A stretch of DNA of 64,000 nt from Fen-183 sp036504335 (lineage in GTDB: Bacteria; Acidobacteriota; Thermoanaerobaculia; UBA5066), in the NCBI GenBank assembly GCA_036504335.1, contig DASXVJ010000035.1, positions 152,018 through 216,017 of the forward strand, read 5' to 3'. This document shows, piece by piece, positions 40,311 through 48,886 of this stretch (position 1 is the first letter of the stretch; each line of letters begins with the position of its first letter). The notes below the pieces were generated by a model, which saw only the letters and a list, made by a program, of their open reading frames with translations, searched no databases and was not told the DNA's origin. Made by a program: the position numbers and the translations under genes.

Positions 40311-41942
40311 ATGGCCCTCTTCAACCACGCCACCAAAGAGCTGACGGCCAAGATCGTCTTCTACGGGCCCGGGCTCTGCGGCAAGACCACGAACCTCAAG
40401 ATCCTGCACCAGAGGCTGGAGCGCGGGGCGGGCAAGCTGCTGTCGCTGTCCACCGCGCAGGACCGCACGATCTACTTCGACCTGCTCCCGATCGAGCTCG
40501 GGAACATCAAGGGCTACACGGTGCGCTTCCAGGTGTGCACCGTTCCCGGACAGGTCTTCTACAACGAGACGCGCCGGATCGTCCTGCGCGGCGTGGACGG
40601 CCTCGTCTTCGTCGTGGACTCGCAGTGGTCGATGCTCTCGCACAACCTCGAGAGCTACCAGAACCTGCGCGACAACCTCGCCCAGGAGAAGATCTCGCTC
40701 GAGTCGCTGCCCGTCGTCATCCAGTACAACAAGCGCGACCTCCCGAGCGCGCTTTCGGTGGAAGCTCTCCAGGAGTCGCTGGGGTTCCAGTCGTACCCGT
40801 ACGTCGAGGCCGTCGCCTCCGAGGGCATGGGCGTCCTCGAGACGTTCAAGCTCGCCTCCAAGCTGACGTTCGTCGACCTCCTCCGGCGCCTCCAGCGCGG
40901 CTGGCAGCCGCCCGCCGAGGCGGACGTGCCGGGCGCCGAGTCGTCGCTCGGGTCGTCGTCGGGCCCCGGCGGATCGACGCAGCCGCTCTCGAGCTCCGGG
41001 CCCGCGGTGTCGATCTCGGCCCCGGCCCCCGAGCCCGACGAGCCGCCCGTCGCCGCACCCGTCCTCGCGATGGCGGGCGGCGGATCCGTCGCCGCGGAGG
41101 CAGAGGAGGACGCCGACTGGGTCCCGCCCTCGGCCGAAGGCACGTTCGCGGACCTCTCGGACGACTCGCAGAAGTCCGTCGCTTCGGTGGCCCGGGCCGA
41201 GCAGGCGGCTGAACCGTCCGTGGCCTCGGTGTCCGCCCCGGCCGCGCGGCCCGAAGCGCTCCTCGGAGCGATCTCCGCTCCCCCGTCCGGCGAGCGCCCC
41301 CGCCCGCGGCCCGAGACGACGGCGCCCGTCACGCCGCTCGACGACAAGCTCAACGCGGTCCTCGCGGAGGCCCGGCGCGCGGCGGCCGGCCGCATTTCCG
41401 GAGCGTTCAGGCGCGAGGAGTCCGCGCCGTCCGAGGCCGCGAAGGCCGACGCCCGGCGCGTCGAGGCGCTCGAGAAGTCGCTCGAGGCCGAGCGCGACGA
41501 ACGGCGCCAGATCGCGACGGCGCTCGAGGCCGAAAAGGCCGCGCGCGACGTCGCCGCGGTCCGGGCCGACGAGACCTACGAGACTCTCAGGGCCGCCGCG
41601 GAAGGCGCGGCGTCACGCGCGAACGAGGCGCACGAGGCCGTCGCCGCGTTGAAGGCCGAGCTCACCGCGCTGCGCGCCGAGGTCGAGGAGAACCGAAGGG
41701 GAATCGCCGACGCCGTCGCGGGCGAACGCGCGGCCCGCGAGGGCGCCGAGGCGGCGGCGAACGAGACTTCGGCGGGCCTCGGGGCGCGCCTCGCCGCGCT
41801 GACCGAAGAGCTGCAGGCCGCGAAGGCCGCGGCGGAAGCGTCCCACGCGTCGGCCGGGGCCGCCTCGGACCGCGCGCGACGGCTCGAGGAGGCTCTCCGG
41901 TCCGCTCTGCGCGACCTTTCGACCGGGGAACAGGCTCCTTAG
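40311..41942 (+). CDS. MglA-type small GTPase fused to a long disordered and coiled-coil tail
   Basis: 543 residues. GTPase domain 1-195: P-loop YGPGLCGKTT (Lys25, Thr26), TVPGQVFYNETRR replacing the DxxG block as in MglA, FVVDSQ and NKRDLP for guanine binding. Then about 150 residues of Ser/Pro/Ala-rich, acidic linker, and a C-terminal coiled coil (about 345-540) of Ala/Glu/Arg heptads. MglA sets cell polarity and motility in myxobacteria, but normally has only the GTPase domain. The tail may bind an effector or polymerise. Strong GGAGG start. PilZ gene follows convergently with a four-base overlap. Confidence 0.93.
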   Translation: MALFNHATKELTAKIVFYGPGLCGKTTNLKILHQRLERGAGKLLSLSTAQDRTIYFDLLPIELGNIKGYTVRFQVCTVPGQVFYNETRRIVLRGVDGLVFVVDSQWSMLSHNLESYQNLRDNLAQEKISLESLPVVIQYNKRDLPSALSVEALQESLGFQSYPYVEAVASEGMGVLETFKLASKLTFVDLLRRLQRGWQPPAEADVPGAESSLGSSSGPGGSTQPLSSSGPAVSISAPAPEPDEPPVAAPVLAMAGGGSVAAEAEEDADWVPPSAEGTFADLSDDSQKSVASVARAEQAAEPSVASVSAPAARPEALLGAISAPPSGERPRPRPETTAPVTPLDDKLNAVLAEARRAAAGRISGAFRREESAPSEAAKADARRVEALEKSLEAERDERRQIATALEAEKAARDVAAVRADETYETLRAAAEGAASRANEAHEAVAALKAELTALRAEVEENRRGIADAVAGERAAREGAEAAANETSAGLGARLAALTEELQAAKAAAEASHASAGAASDRARRLEEALRSALRDLSTGEQAP

Positions 41943-42382
41943 GCGGGCTTGATTCTCTTCAGGAACGCCGAGGACTGGCTCGCGAGCTTGGCGCCGCCGA
42001 TCTTCTCGATCGCGCGCGACAGGTTGAGCATCTGGTCCTCGGCGAGGCCCACGAACTCGCCCCCGGCCTGGTAGACGAGCACCCGAGCGCCCTTCTCGTC
42101 CGCCGCAAAGCCGCCCGCGCGGCAGCGCGTGACGCGCACGAGCGCCACGAACGGAATGCCCGCGAGCGTGGTCGCGAGGTCGCACGTCGACCCCGGCCGT
42201 AGCGACGAGGGCAGCTCGAAGAGGACGCCGGTCGCGGACAGGTTCACGAGCTCGACGGGCACCGTCGACTTGATCTGGGCCCTCGTGCCCTTCGCGAGCG
42301 GAAGACGCGGCGCGCGCCGCTTGTCGTCCTTGCCCTTGTCCGGTGTCGCCAGGAGCAGACCTCCGCTTGGAGTCTTAGGCAA
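41939..42382 (-). CDS. PilZ-domain protein
   Basis: 147 residues from TTG 42382. RRAPRLPLAKGTRAQI and LVNLSATGVLFELPSSL match the PilZ RxxxR and (D/N)xSxxG c-di-GMP-binding blocks (here RRAPR and NLSATG). A C-terminal helical extension ends SSAFLKRIKPA. Twenty bases after era, so probably the last gene of the era operon. It could read c-di-GMP levels set by HD-GYP proteins such as the one encoded at 57946. Confidence 0.8.
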   Translation of the reverse strand: MPKTPSGGLLLATPDKGKDDKRRAPRLPLAKGTRAQIKSTVPVELVNLSATGVLFELPSSLRPGSTCDLATTLAGIPFVALVRVTRCRAGGFAADEKGARVLVYQAGGEFVGLAEDQMLNLSRAIEKIGGAKLASQSSAFLKRIKPA

Positions 42383-42402
42383 CGCCCCGCCCGCGTCAAC
42401 GA

Positions 42403-43293
42403 TCAGCTTGTGAGAGTGGAGAGAAATCGGGGGTCTTCGCGCCAGCCGGGACGCGCGGCGACGACCAGATCGAGGAAAAATTTTCCACCCAGCGATTTTT
42501 CGAGGTCGAGGCGAGCCGCCGTCCCCGCCTCCTTGAGCAGCCGCCCGCCCGCGCCGAGGACGATGCCCTTGTGGCCGTCGCGGTCGACGACGATGGTCGC
42601 CCGCACGACCGTGAGCTTGCGGTCCTTCTCGTGCCGGACCTCCTCGACGAGGACGCCGAGGCCGTACGGGATCTCTTCGCGCGTCCGCTCGAGGAACTTC
42701 TCGCGGATCGTCTCGGCGATCCGCGTCGCGTCGTCGGACGTCGTCACGAGGCCGGCCGGGAAGAGCGCGTCGCCCTCGGGGACGTGGCCCCTCAGGGCCT
42801 CGAGGAGGACGTCGAGGCCCTCGCCGGTGAGCGCGGACACGGGGACGATCGCGTCGAAGATTCCGGTCGCGCCGAGAGCGGCGAGACGCGGCAGGAGCGT
42901 CTCCTTGCGCGGGACGAGGTCGACCTTGTTCAGGACGCAGATCCGCGGCGCCGGGGCTGCCTTCAGGAGGTCGAGGACGAAGCGGTCCCCCGCCCCCGCC
43001 GGAGCGGTGACGTCCACGACGAGCAGGCGCACGTCCTCCTCGCGCAGGGCGTCCTGCGCCTCGGCGACCATGGACTTGTTCAGCCGGTGAAGCGGCTTGT
43101 GGAGCCCGGGCGTGTCGACGAAGACGATCTGCCCTTCGTCGTCGTTCCGGATGCCGAGGAGGTTGCGCCGCGTGGTCTGCGGCTTGTCGGACACGATCGC
43201 GACCTTCGTCCCCACGAGCGCGTTCACGAGCGTCGACTTGCCCGCGTTCGGGCGCCCGACGACGGCGACCGTCCCGGAACGGAGGGTCTTCAT
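42403..43293 (-). CDS. era: GTPase Era
   Basis: Ribosome-assembly GTPase that binds the 3' end of 16S rRNA. 296 residues, the usual length. G1 GRPNAGKST, switch KPQTTRRN, G3 DTPGLH, G4 NKVD, and a C-terminal KH domain with RATIVVDRDGHKGIVLGAGG. ATGA overlap with the upstream CorC-like gene. Sits in the conserved phoH-ybeY-corC-era order. Confidence 0.97.
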   Translation of the reverse strand: MKTLRSGTVAVVGRPNAGKSTLVNALVGTKVAIVSDKPQTTRRNLLGIRNDDEGQIVFVDTPGLHKPLHRLNKSMVAEAQDALREEDVRLLVVDVTAPAGAGDRFVLDLLKAAPAPRICVLNKVDLVPRKETLLPRLAALGATGIFDAIVPVSALTGEGLDVLLEALRGHVPEGDALFPAGLVTTSDDATRIAETIREKFLERTREEIPYGLGVLVEEVRHEKDRKLTVVRATIVVDRDGHKGIVLGAGGRLLKEAGTAARLDLEKSLGGKFFLDLVVAARPGWREDPRFLSTLTS

Positions 43294-44594
43294 TCCGTCC
43301 CCGCCCCGAGGTCGTCGCGCGGAGGCGGCGCCTCGCGGCGGACGCGCACGCGGTGGATCCGGCGGCGGTCGGCCTCCTCCACCGTGAACGAGAGCCCGGC
43401 CTCGTGGGCGACCTCGCCGGGCTTCGGAATGCGGCCGAGCTTCTCGGAGACGAGGCCGGCGACCGTGTCGTATTCGGCGTGCGGGAAGTCCACGTCGAAC
43501 AGCGTCGCGAGCTCGGGGACGCGCACGCGGCCCGCCACCGACCACGAGCCGTCGCCCTGCGCCGTGACGGGCGGCGCCTCGTCCTCGTGCTCGTCCGCGA
43601 TCTCGCCGACGAGCTCCTCGACGAGGTCCTCCAGCGTCGCGAGGCCCGTCACGGCCCCGTACTCGTCCACGACGATCGCGAGGGGATGGCGGCGGCGGCG
43701 GAAGTCCGAGAGGAGAGTCGCAACGGTCTGGGACTCCGGCGCGAAAAAGACCTCGCGGGCAATGGCGCGCGCGGTGGCGGGCGGGTCCGGGCGCCGCAGC
43801 ACCGTGAAGACGTCCTTGACGTGGACGATCCCGACGGGCCTGTCGATCGAGCCCTCCACGAGCGGGAGGCGCGTGAACTTCGTCTTCACGAAGAGGTCGG
43901 CGATCTCGTCGAGCGGCGCGTCGGCCCCGGCGAAGACGATGTCCGGGCGCGGCGTCATGACCTGCCCCACGGTGCGGTCGTTGAAATCGACGGCGCGCGA
44001 GACGAGCTCTTCCTCGTGCTTCTCGAGAATGCCCTCCTCGCGGGCGACGTCGAGGAGCGCGCGCACCTCCGCGTCCTTCGTCGCCTCCTCCTTCGCCGCG
44101 TCCGGAACGAGGCCGCCCTCGGGGGCGTCCTCCTCGACTTCGACGAGACGCGAGAGGAGCGGCGTGAGCGGCGCCGAGAGGAAGTCCACGAGCGGGATGA
44201 GCCAGGAGAAGCCCTGGAGCAGGGCGTCGCCGCCCCGCCGCGCGACCCAGCGGATCACGAGACTCTCGGCGACGATCCAGCCGAGCAGGATCACGACCGC
44301 GGAGGAAAGCCAGGGCTCGGGCACGGCGAGCGCCGCGAAGGCCGAGCCGAGACAGAGGAGGCCGCCGAGGACCGCCCCCTGCGCCGTGAGGCGGACGGCG
44401 ATCCGCGAGATGCGCACGTGCTCGCGCGAGAGGAGCGTCCCGAAACGCTTCGGGTTCGCCTCGAGAAGCGCCTTGCGCCGGAGGACGGAGAGGCTCTCCA
44501 GCGCCTGCGCGAACCCGGAGAAGAGGACGAAGACGCCCGCGAAAAGCGCCGCCACGATGAGGCCCGCGCTCGCGGTCAGCCCGAAGCCGGTCAC
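43290..44594 (-). CDS. CorC/HlyC-type CNNM transporter family protein (CBS domains)
   Basis: 434 residues from GTG 44594. Membrane DUF21-type N-terminal domain (about 1-150), CBS pair (DRTVGQVMTPRPDIVFAGAD ... RPVGIVHVKDVF) and C-terminal CorC_HlyC transporter-associated domain (VAGRVRVPELATLFDVDFPH). Thought to move or sense Mg2+/Co2+. GTGA overlap with the ybeY stop; its own stop overlaps the era start. Confidence 0.92.
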   Translation of the reverse strand: MTGFGLTASAGLIVAALFAGVFVLFSGFAQALESLSVLRRKALLEANPKRFGTLLSREHVRISRIAVRLTAQGAVLGGLLCLGSAFAALAVPEPWLSSAVVILLGWIVAESLVIRWVARRGGDALLQGFSWLIPLVDFLSAPLTPLLSRLVEVEEDAPEGGLVPDAAKEEATKDAEVRALLDVAREEGILEKHEEELVSRAVDFNDRTVGQVMTPRPDIVFAGADAPLDEIADLFVKTKFTRLPLVEGSIDRPVGIVHVKDVFTVLRRPDPPATARAIAREVFFAPESQTVATLLSDFRRRRHPLAIVVDEYGAVTGLATLEDLVEELVGEIADEHEDEAPPVTAQGDGSWSVAGRVRVPELATLFDVDFPHAEYDTVAGLVSEKLGRIPKPGEVAHEAGLSFTVEEADRRRIHRVRVRREAPPPRDDLGAGTE

Positions 44595-45073
44595 GGCACG
44601 CCGTCCGGCCCGTCGCCGAAGGCCTCGAGGATGAGTCGTCTCTGAAGGCGGAACATCGTGCCGTCGTCCGTCTCGTGATCGTATCCGAGAAGGTGCAGGA
44701 GGCCGTGGGCGAGGAGGATCTGGATCTCGCGCGCCGCGGAATGTCCCCGCCGGCGCGCCTGCCGGGCCGCGTACGGCACGTCGATGACGAGGTCGCCGAG
44801 GAAAGGAGAAGAAGAGGAGATTTCTGCGAATGGAAGAAAAGACAAGACGTCCGTCGGGCGGTCGATGCGGCGCCACGTCCTGTTCAGGGTGCGCATCCGC
44901 CGATCGCCGCAGAGGAGGATCGAAAGATCCGCGCGCTTCGCGCCCGCTTTCGGAAGGAGAGTGAGGGCCCAGGCGCGCACCCGGGCCGCCGGAGGCGCGC
45001 CGGCGACCGTGCAACGGACATCGACGGCGCCGATGGCTCCGCCCGCCCGCGTCTGCGTCTTTCTTCTCTTCAC
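44591..45073 (-). CDS. ybeY: endoribonuclease / rRNA maturation factor YbeY
   Basis: 160 residues. Metal-binding signature AHGLLHLLGYDHETD gives the His3 site; LNRTWRRIDRPTDVLSF is the second family block. Acts in 16S rRNA 3' processing. GTG start; upstream DNA is one of the two 22-base repeat copies, which itself supplies AGAAGG just before the GTG. Between phoH and corC as in many bacteria. An unusual run of Ser codons (ISSSSPF) coincides with an AT-rich patch at 44810-44845. Confidence 0.93.
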   Translation of the reverse strand: MKRRKTQTRAGGAIGAVDVRCTVAGAPPAARVRAWALTLLPKAGAKRADLSILLCGDRRMRTLNRTWRRIDRPTDVLSFLPFAEISSSSPFLGDLVIDVPYAARQARRRGHSAAREIQILLAHGLLHLLGYDHETDDGTMFRLQRRLILEAFGDGPDGVP

Positions 45074-45086
45074 CTTCTAAGAAATC
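45065..45086 (+). repeat. dispersed AT-rich motif, second copy of the 22-base match
   Basis: Exact match to 25930-25951. Here it covers the ybeY start codon and ribosome-binding region in the phoH-ybeY gap. Confidence 0.6.
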
Positions 45087-45114
45087 TTAAAGCGCCCGAA
45101 CCGGAACCGAGGCG

Positions 45115-46164
45115 CTACTCGCGATGCCCGTTGCCGTTCCCGTTGCCGTTCGAGTGGCCGTTGCCATTGCCGTTTCCGTTCGCGGCGGCGGCGTCGGCCG
45201 CGTCGGCCTTCTGCTTCTCGAAGGCCTCGTAGGCGGTCACGACGGACTGGACGATGCGGTGGCGGACGACGTCGCGCTGGTCGAAGCGGATGAACTTGAC
45301 GCCGTCGACGCCGTTCAGGACCCGGTCGGCTTCCTTCAGGCCCGAGATCTTCCCCTGCGGGAGGTCGATCTGCGTGACGTCGCCCGTCACGACGGCGCGG
45401 CTTCCGAAGCCCATGCGGGTCAGGAACATCTTCATCTGCTCGGACGTCGTGTTCTGGGCCTCGTCGAGGATCACGAACGCGTCGTTCAGCGTGCGGCCGC
45501 GCATGAACGCGAGCGGCGCGACCTCGATGATGTTCCGTTCGAGCATCCGCCCGACCTTCTCGTACCCGAGGATGTCGTAGAGCGCGTCGTGCAGAGGCCG
45601 CAGGTACGGGTTCACCTTCTCGGCGAGGTCGCCGGGAAGGAAGCCGAGCTTCTCGCCCGCCTCGACCGCGGGGCGGCACAGGACGATGCGCTTGACCTTC
45701 TTCTCGAGGAGGGCGGCCGCCGCCATCGCGACGGCAAGGTACGTCTTGCCCGTGCCCGCCGGCCCGATCGCGAAGACGATGTCGTGCTCGAGGACCGCCT
45801 GCAGGTATTCCTGCTGGCGAACGTTGCGCGGCGAGACGACCTGGCGGAGGGCCGGGCCGACGGAACGGTTCTCGAAGAAGTCGACGAGCGACGTCCCGGG
45901 TTCCTCGCGCAGGATGCGGATCGCGGCCTCGAGGTCCGGCTTCTTCGGGACGTAGCCGCGCTCGATGAGCCTCGCGAAGTCGGAGAGGAGGCGGGCGGCG
46001 AGGGCCGTGCCGTCCGGATCGCCGGAGACGGATACTTCCCGCCCGCGCGCGGCGATCTCGACGCCGAAAGCGTCTTCGAGAAGCCTCAGGTTTTCGTCGT
46101 GGACACCGAAGAGCGCGCCGAGCCCGGCCTCGGGAAGGGTGAGAGGAATGGCGTCGGGTCGGAT
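45115..46164 (-). CDS. phoH: PhoH family ATPase, no canonical start codon
   Basis: About 350 residues. N-terminal KH-like region (GLGALFGVHDENLRLLEDAF), Walker A GPAGTGKT, Walker B FVILDEAQNTT, and TGDVTQIDLP all match PhoH/YbeZ. From the Met at 45726 upstream, the frame is open and fully PhoH-like to about 46164 but contains no in-frame ATG, GTG or TTG. A TTCACC-N17-TATCAT promoter (46215-46187) and GGAGG (46180-46176) point to ATC at 46164 as initiator. The C-terminus is a (Asn-Gly)n run. Works with YbeY in RNA metabolism. Confidence 0.88.
   Translation of the reverse strand: MRPDAIPLTLPEAGLGALFGVHDENLRLLEDAFGVEIAARGREVSVSGDPDGTALAARLLSDFARLIERGYVPKKPDLEAAIRILREEPGTSLVDFFENRSVGPALRQVVSPRNVRQQEYLQAVLEHDIVFAIGPAGTGKTYLAVAMAAAALLEKKVKRIVLCRPAVEAGEKLGFLPGDLAEKVNPYLRPLHDALYDILGYEKVGRMLERNIIEVAPLAFMRGRTLNDAFVILDEAQNTTSEQMKMFLTRMGFGSRAVVTGDVTQIDLPQGKISGLKEADRVLNGVDGVKFIRFDQRDVVRHRIVQSVVTAYEAFEKQKADAADAAAANGNGNGNGHSNGNGNGNGHRE
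45124..45183 (-). repeat. GGCAAC-type microsatellite encoding an Asn-Gly repeat tail of PhoH
   Basis: Imperfect tandem hexamers on the minus strand encode alternating Asn and Gly with two His interruptions at the PhoH C-terminus. Prone to length change; likely a flexible tail. Confidence 0.8.
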
Positions 46165-46186
46165 GTGAGTGCGCGCCTCCGTGGAA

Positions 46187-46215
46187 ATGATAGCAAGATT
46201 TCTGCGAAGGGTGAA
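46187..46215 (-). promoter_or_regulatory. promoter of phoH
   Basis: Minus strand TTCACC (46215-46210), 17-base spacer, TATCAT (46192-46187). The predicted transcript would begin near 46180 at the GGAGG sequence. The spacer contains a copy of the AT-rich dispersed motif. Confidence 0.5.
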
Positions 46216-46220
46216 GGGAC

Positions 46221-46808
46221 TTACTTCGCGTTCTTCCTCACGAACTCGACCATCTCGTCGCCCTGGACGTTCTTTACGCGGCGCTCCAGCGTGTCCGACG
46301 CGCTGGCGACGATTTTGTGGTGGACGCCGACGACCGTCTTGCCGCTCTTGTCCACGATCTTCCAGTCATAGACGATCGTGCCCGAACCGACCGCCCCTCC
46401 GATCCAGCCGCCCCAGGCCGCGCCCTTCTTGGGGTAGCGGAACTCGGTGATCTGGCCCTTCAGCGTGTAGTCGCCTGAACCGCCCGTCACGAACTTTGCG
46501 CCGGCTTTCTCGATGCGCTCGTTCGCGTCCTTGGCGAAGCTCTCCTGCATGAACACGTCCGCGTTGCCGTACTCGAGACCGCCCATGTCTCCGCTCGCGG
46601 GCGCGTCGGCCTTCTTCTCGAACTTCTGGACGTGGATCGTCTTGCCCGAGAAGGTGAAGCCGTCCGCGACGTACACGCAGTCGAACTTGTCCTTCTTGCA
46701 CTTGTCGATCCCGAGGTACTTGAGGTCTTCCTTCGGGCTGTCGGCAGCGGCCGCCGAGAAGGCCGCGGCGAGAAATGCACCGGCGACGAGGATCAAGGGA
46801 CGCTTCAT
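46221..46808 (-). CDS. secreted DUF4410-like protein
   Basis: 195 residues. Signal peptide MKRPLILVAGAFLAAAFSAAA. A mature alpha/beta domain (IHVQKFEKKADAP, FAKDANERIEKAGAKFV, GDYTLKGQITEFRYPKKGA, GGWIGGAVGSGTIVYDWKIV) resembles DUF4410 and related envelope proteins with a Gly-rich loop. Good AGGAGG before the ATG and TAGAAT about 25 bases further up. Function unknown; single gene upstream of phoH. Confidence 0.75.
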   Translation of the reverse strand: MKRPLILVAGAFLAAAFSAAAADSPKEDLKYLGIDKCKKDKFDCVYVADGFTFSGKTIHVQKFEKKADAPASGDMGGLEYGNADVFMQESFAKDANERIEKAGAKFVTGGSGDYTLKGQITEFRYPKKGAAWGGWIGGAVGSGTIVYDWKIVDKSGKTVVGVHHKIVASASDTLERRVKNVQGDEMVEFVRKNAK

Positions 46809-46890
46809 AAGACCTCCTGCTTGAAAGAAGGACTCATTCTAGCGCAGGCTTCTCCGAAGGAAAGCCCTCAGGGGCCCCCCGGACCCCCCT

Positions 46891-47616
46891 TCACGCCGCC
46901 TCCGCCGCCGAGTCCTTGAGGATCCGCCCGTCGTGGACCTCGATGACGCGGCCGGCGCGGCGGGCGAGGGTCATGTCGTGCGTGATGACGACGAGCGTGC
47001 CGCCGCCCGTCCAGAGCTCCGTGAAGAGGCCCATGATGTCCCCGCCGGACGTCGAATCGAGGTTCCCGGTGGGTTCGTCCGCGAGGAGCATGTCGGGCTT
47101 CATCGAGAGCGCCCGCGCGACGGCGACGCGCTGCATCTGGCCGCCGGAAAGCTCCGTGGGCCTGTGCTCGAGGCGGTCGCCGAGACCCACCTTCGTCAGG
47201 AGCTCGGCGGCGCGCGTGCGGCGCTCCCTCGGCGGCACGCCGCCGAACAGCAGCGGCATCTCCACGTTCTCGAGCGCCGAGATCTGCGGCAGGAGGTTGA
47301 AATTCTGAAAGACGAACCCGACGCGGCGGTTCCTCACGTCGGCGAGCGCGTCGCGCGAGAGCCCCGCGACCGGCTCCCCCGCGAGGCGGTACGTCCCGCT
47401 CGTGGGCGTGTCGAGGCAGCCGAGCACGTTCATCAGGGTGGACTTGCCCGAGCCCGACGGCCCGACGATCGCGACGAATTCGCCCTTCTTGATCGTGAAC
47501 GTCAGGCCCTTGAGGGCCTCGACCTTCACCTTGCCGGTGTCGTAGACCTTGCGGATGTCGTCCATCACGACGATGTCGTCCGTGGGAGGGGCGGCGGTCC
47601 TCACGTCGCGGGGCAT
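46891..47616 (-). CDS. MacB/LolD-type ABC transporter ATPase
   Basis: 241 residues. Walker A GPSGSGKST, signature LSGGQ, Walker B LLADEPTGNLD and the H-loop VITHD are all present. The short N-terminal extension and the sequence KVKVEALKGLTFTIKKGEFV match the MacB/LolD/FtsE class. Last gene of the operon MFP - permease - permease - ATPase, preceded by AAGGAG. Energises export of a substrate, possibly a peptide, macrolide-like compound or lipoprotein, through the envelope. Confidence 0.96.
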   Translation of the reverse strand: MPRDVRTAAPPTDDIVVMDDIRKVYDTGKVKVEALKGLTFTIKKGEFVAIVGPSGSGKSTLMNVLGCLDTPTSGTYRLAGEPVAGLSRDALADVRNRRVGFVFQNFNLLPQISALENVEMPLLFGGVPPRERRTRAAELLTKVGLGDRLEHRPTELSGGQMQRVAVARALSMKPDMLLADEPTGNLDSTSGGDIMGLFTELWTGGGTLVVITHDMTLARRAGRVIEVHDGRILKDSAAEAA

Positions 47617-47632
47617 GCGGTCTCCTTCGTCT

Positions 47633-48886
47633 TCATTCGTAGCGCAGCGTGGCGGCAGGGTCGATGGCCGCCGCGCGGCGGGCCGGGAAGTAGCCGGCCA
47701 TGAGGCCGATCGCGCCGAGGATCCCGGCGGTCGTCGCGGCGATGACGGGAGAGAGCGTCGGGCGGCCGAGGAACGCGAGGACGCGGTTCGAGCCGTCGGG
47801 GATCAGGCCGAGGCCCGTCACGATCAGCGTCGCGATCGTCATCCCGAGGGCCCCCCCGACGAGCGTGTAGACGAGGCCTTCGAGGACGAACGGCCACGTG
47901 ATCCATCGGGCCTTCGCGCCGAGCGCCATCTTCACGCCGATCTCGCGCGTGCGCTCCTTCACGACGGCGTACATGATGTTCGCGACGCCGACGCCGCCGA
48001 TGAGAAGAGTGAGCGCGCCGATCAGGCCGAGGAACATCTGGATGCCCACGATCATGTTCTGGCCCTGCCTGGACGTCTTGACGATGTTCCACGTCGAGAG
48101 GGCGCGCTCGTCCGTCGGGTCGTAGCCGTACTTGGCGCCGAGGATCTCGTTCAGGCGGCGGAGCGCCGGCGCCATCTCCTCCGGCGTCCGCGACTGGATC
48201 ACGAGGACGTTGAGGCGGTCCCGCCCGAAGAGAGCCTTGAACGTCGTCCACGGGATCACCGCGTGGTGCTCGTCCGGGCCGCCGTAGACGCCCATCTGCG
48301 TCTTGTGCTGCATGACGCCGATGACGGTGAACGGCGAGTTGTTCACGAGGAGCGTCTTCCCGACGGGGTCGTCCTTGCCGAAGATGTCCTTCGCCAGCTC
48401 GTCGCCGAGGAAGATGACGCGCCGCTTCTCGGCCTCGTCCCCGGGCGTCAGCCACCGGCCTCCGGCCACCGGATAGTGTTTGCGCGCCTCGCCGTAGATC
48501 GTGTTCGTCCCGAGGACGCGGCCGTTGACGGTCTTGCGCCCAAACGTGAGCGCGGTGCGCCAGGACACGACCTCGCCGATGACCGCGGAAAGCTCGGGCA
48601 TCCGGTCCGCCACGAAGGGCACGTCGTCCGTCGTCAGGCGGATCGCGCGGCCGGGGGGCATCCCTTTCCACGGCTTGGACGTTTCGTTCGGCCACATCAC
48701 GGCGAGGTTCTCGCCCGTCGAGCGGCGGTTGCGGTCCATCTGGCGCTTGAGGCCCTCGCCGAAGGAGAGGAGGAGGAGGATCGCGACCGTGCCCCACGCG
48801 ATGGCGGCGATCGTGAGGAACGCGCGCTTTTTCGACAGCCGCGAGGACTGCGCGAAGAGGGTGAGGACGACGGCGGGCGTCCGCAT
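47633..48886 (-). CDS. MacB-type ABC permease (second of the pair)
   Basis: 417 residues. One N-terminal membrane helix (FLTIAAIAWGTVAILLLLSF), a large periplasmic MacB_PCD domain, and three C-terminal helices of the FtsX fold with GGVGVANIMYAVVKERTREI. Paralogue of the adjacent upstream permease; the two probably form a heterodimer. ATG overlaps the upstream stop as TGATG. Confidence 0.94.
   Translation of the reverse strand: MRTPAVVLTLFAQSSRLSKKRAFLTIAAIAWGTVAILLLLSFGEGLKRQMDRNRRSTGENLAVMWPNETSKPWKGMPPGRAIRLTTDDVPFVADRMPELSAVIGEVVSWRTALTFGRKTVNGRVLGTNTIYGEARKHYPVAGGRWLTPGDEAEKRRVIFLGDELAKDIFGKDDPVGKTLLVNNSPFTVIGVMQHKTQMGVYGGPDEHHAVIPWTTFKALFGRDRLNVLVIQSRTPEEMAPALRRLNEILGAKYGYDPTDERALSTWNIVKTSRQGQNMIVGIQMFLGLIGALTLLIGGVGVANIMYAVVKERTREIGVKMALGAKARWITWPFVLEGLVYTLVGGALGMTIATLIVTGLGLIPDGSNRVLAFLGRPTLSPVIAATTAGILGAIGLMAGYFPARRAAAIDPAATLRYE

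Noticed and set aside
45115..45726. PhoH as a truncated 203-residue protein from the Met at 45726
   Set aside because: The Walker A motif and N-terminal domain lie upstream in the same open frame; a start at 45726 would delete them.
46826..46890. Terminator after the ABC exporter operon
   Set aside because: The G/C-rich run could fold, but the following bases on the minus strand are not a convincing T tract.
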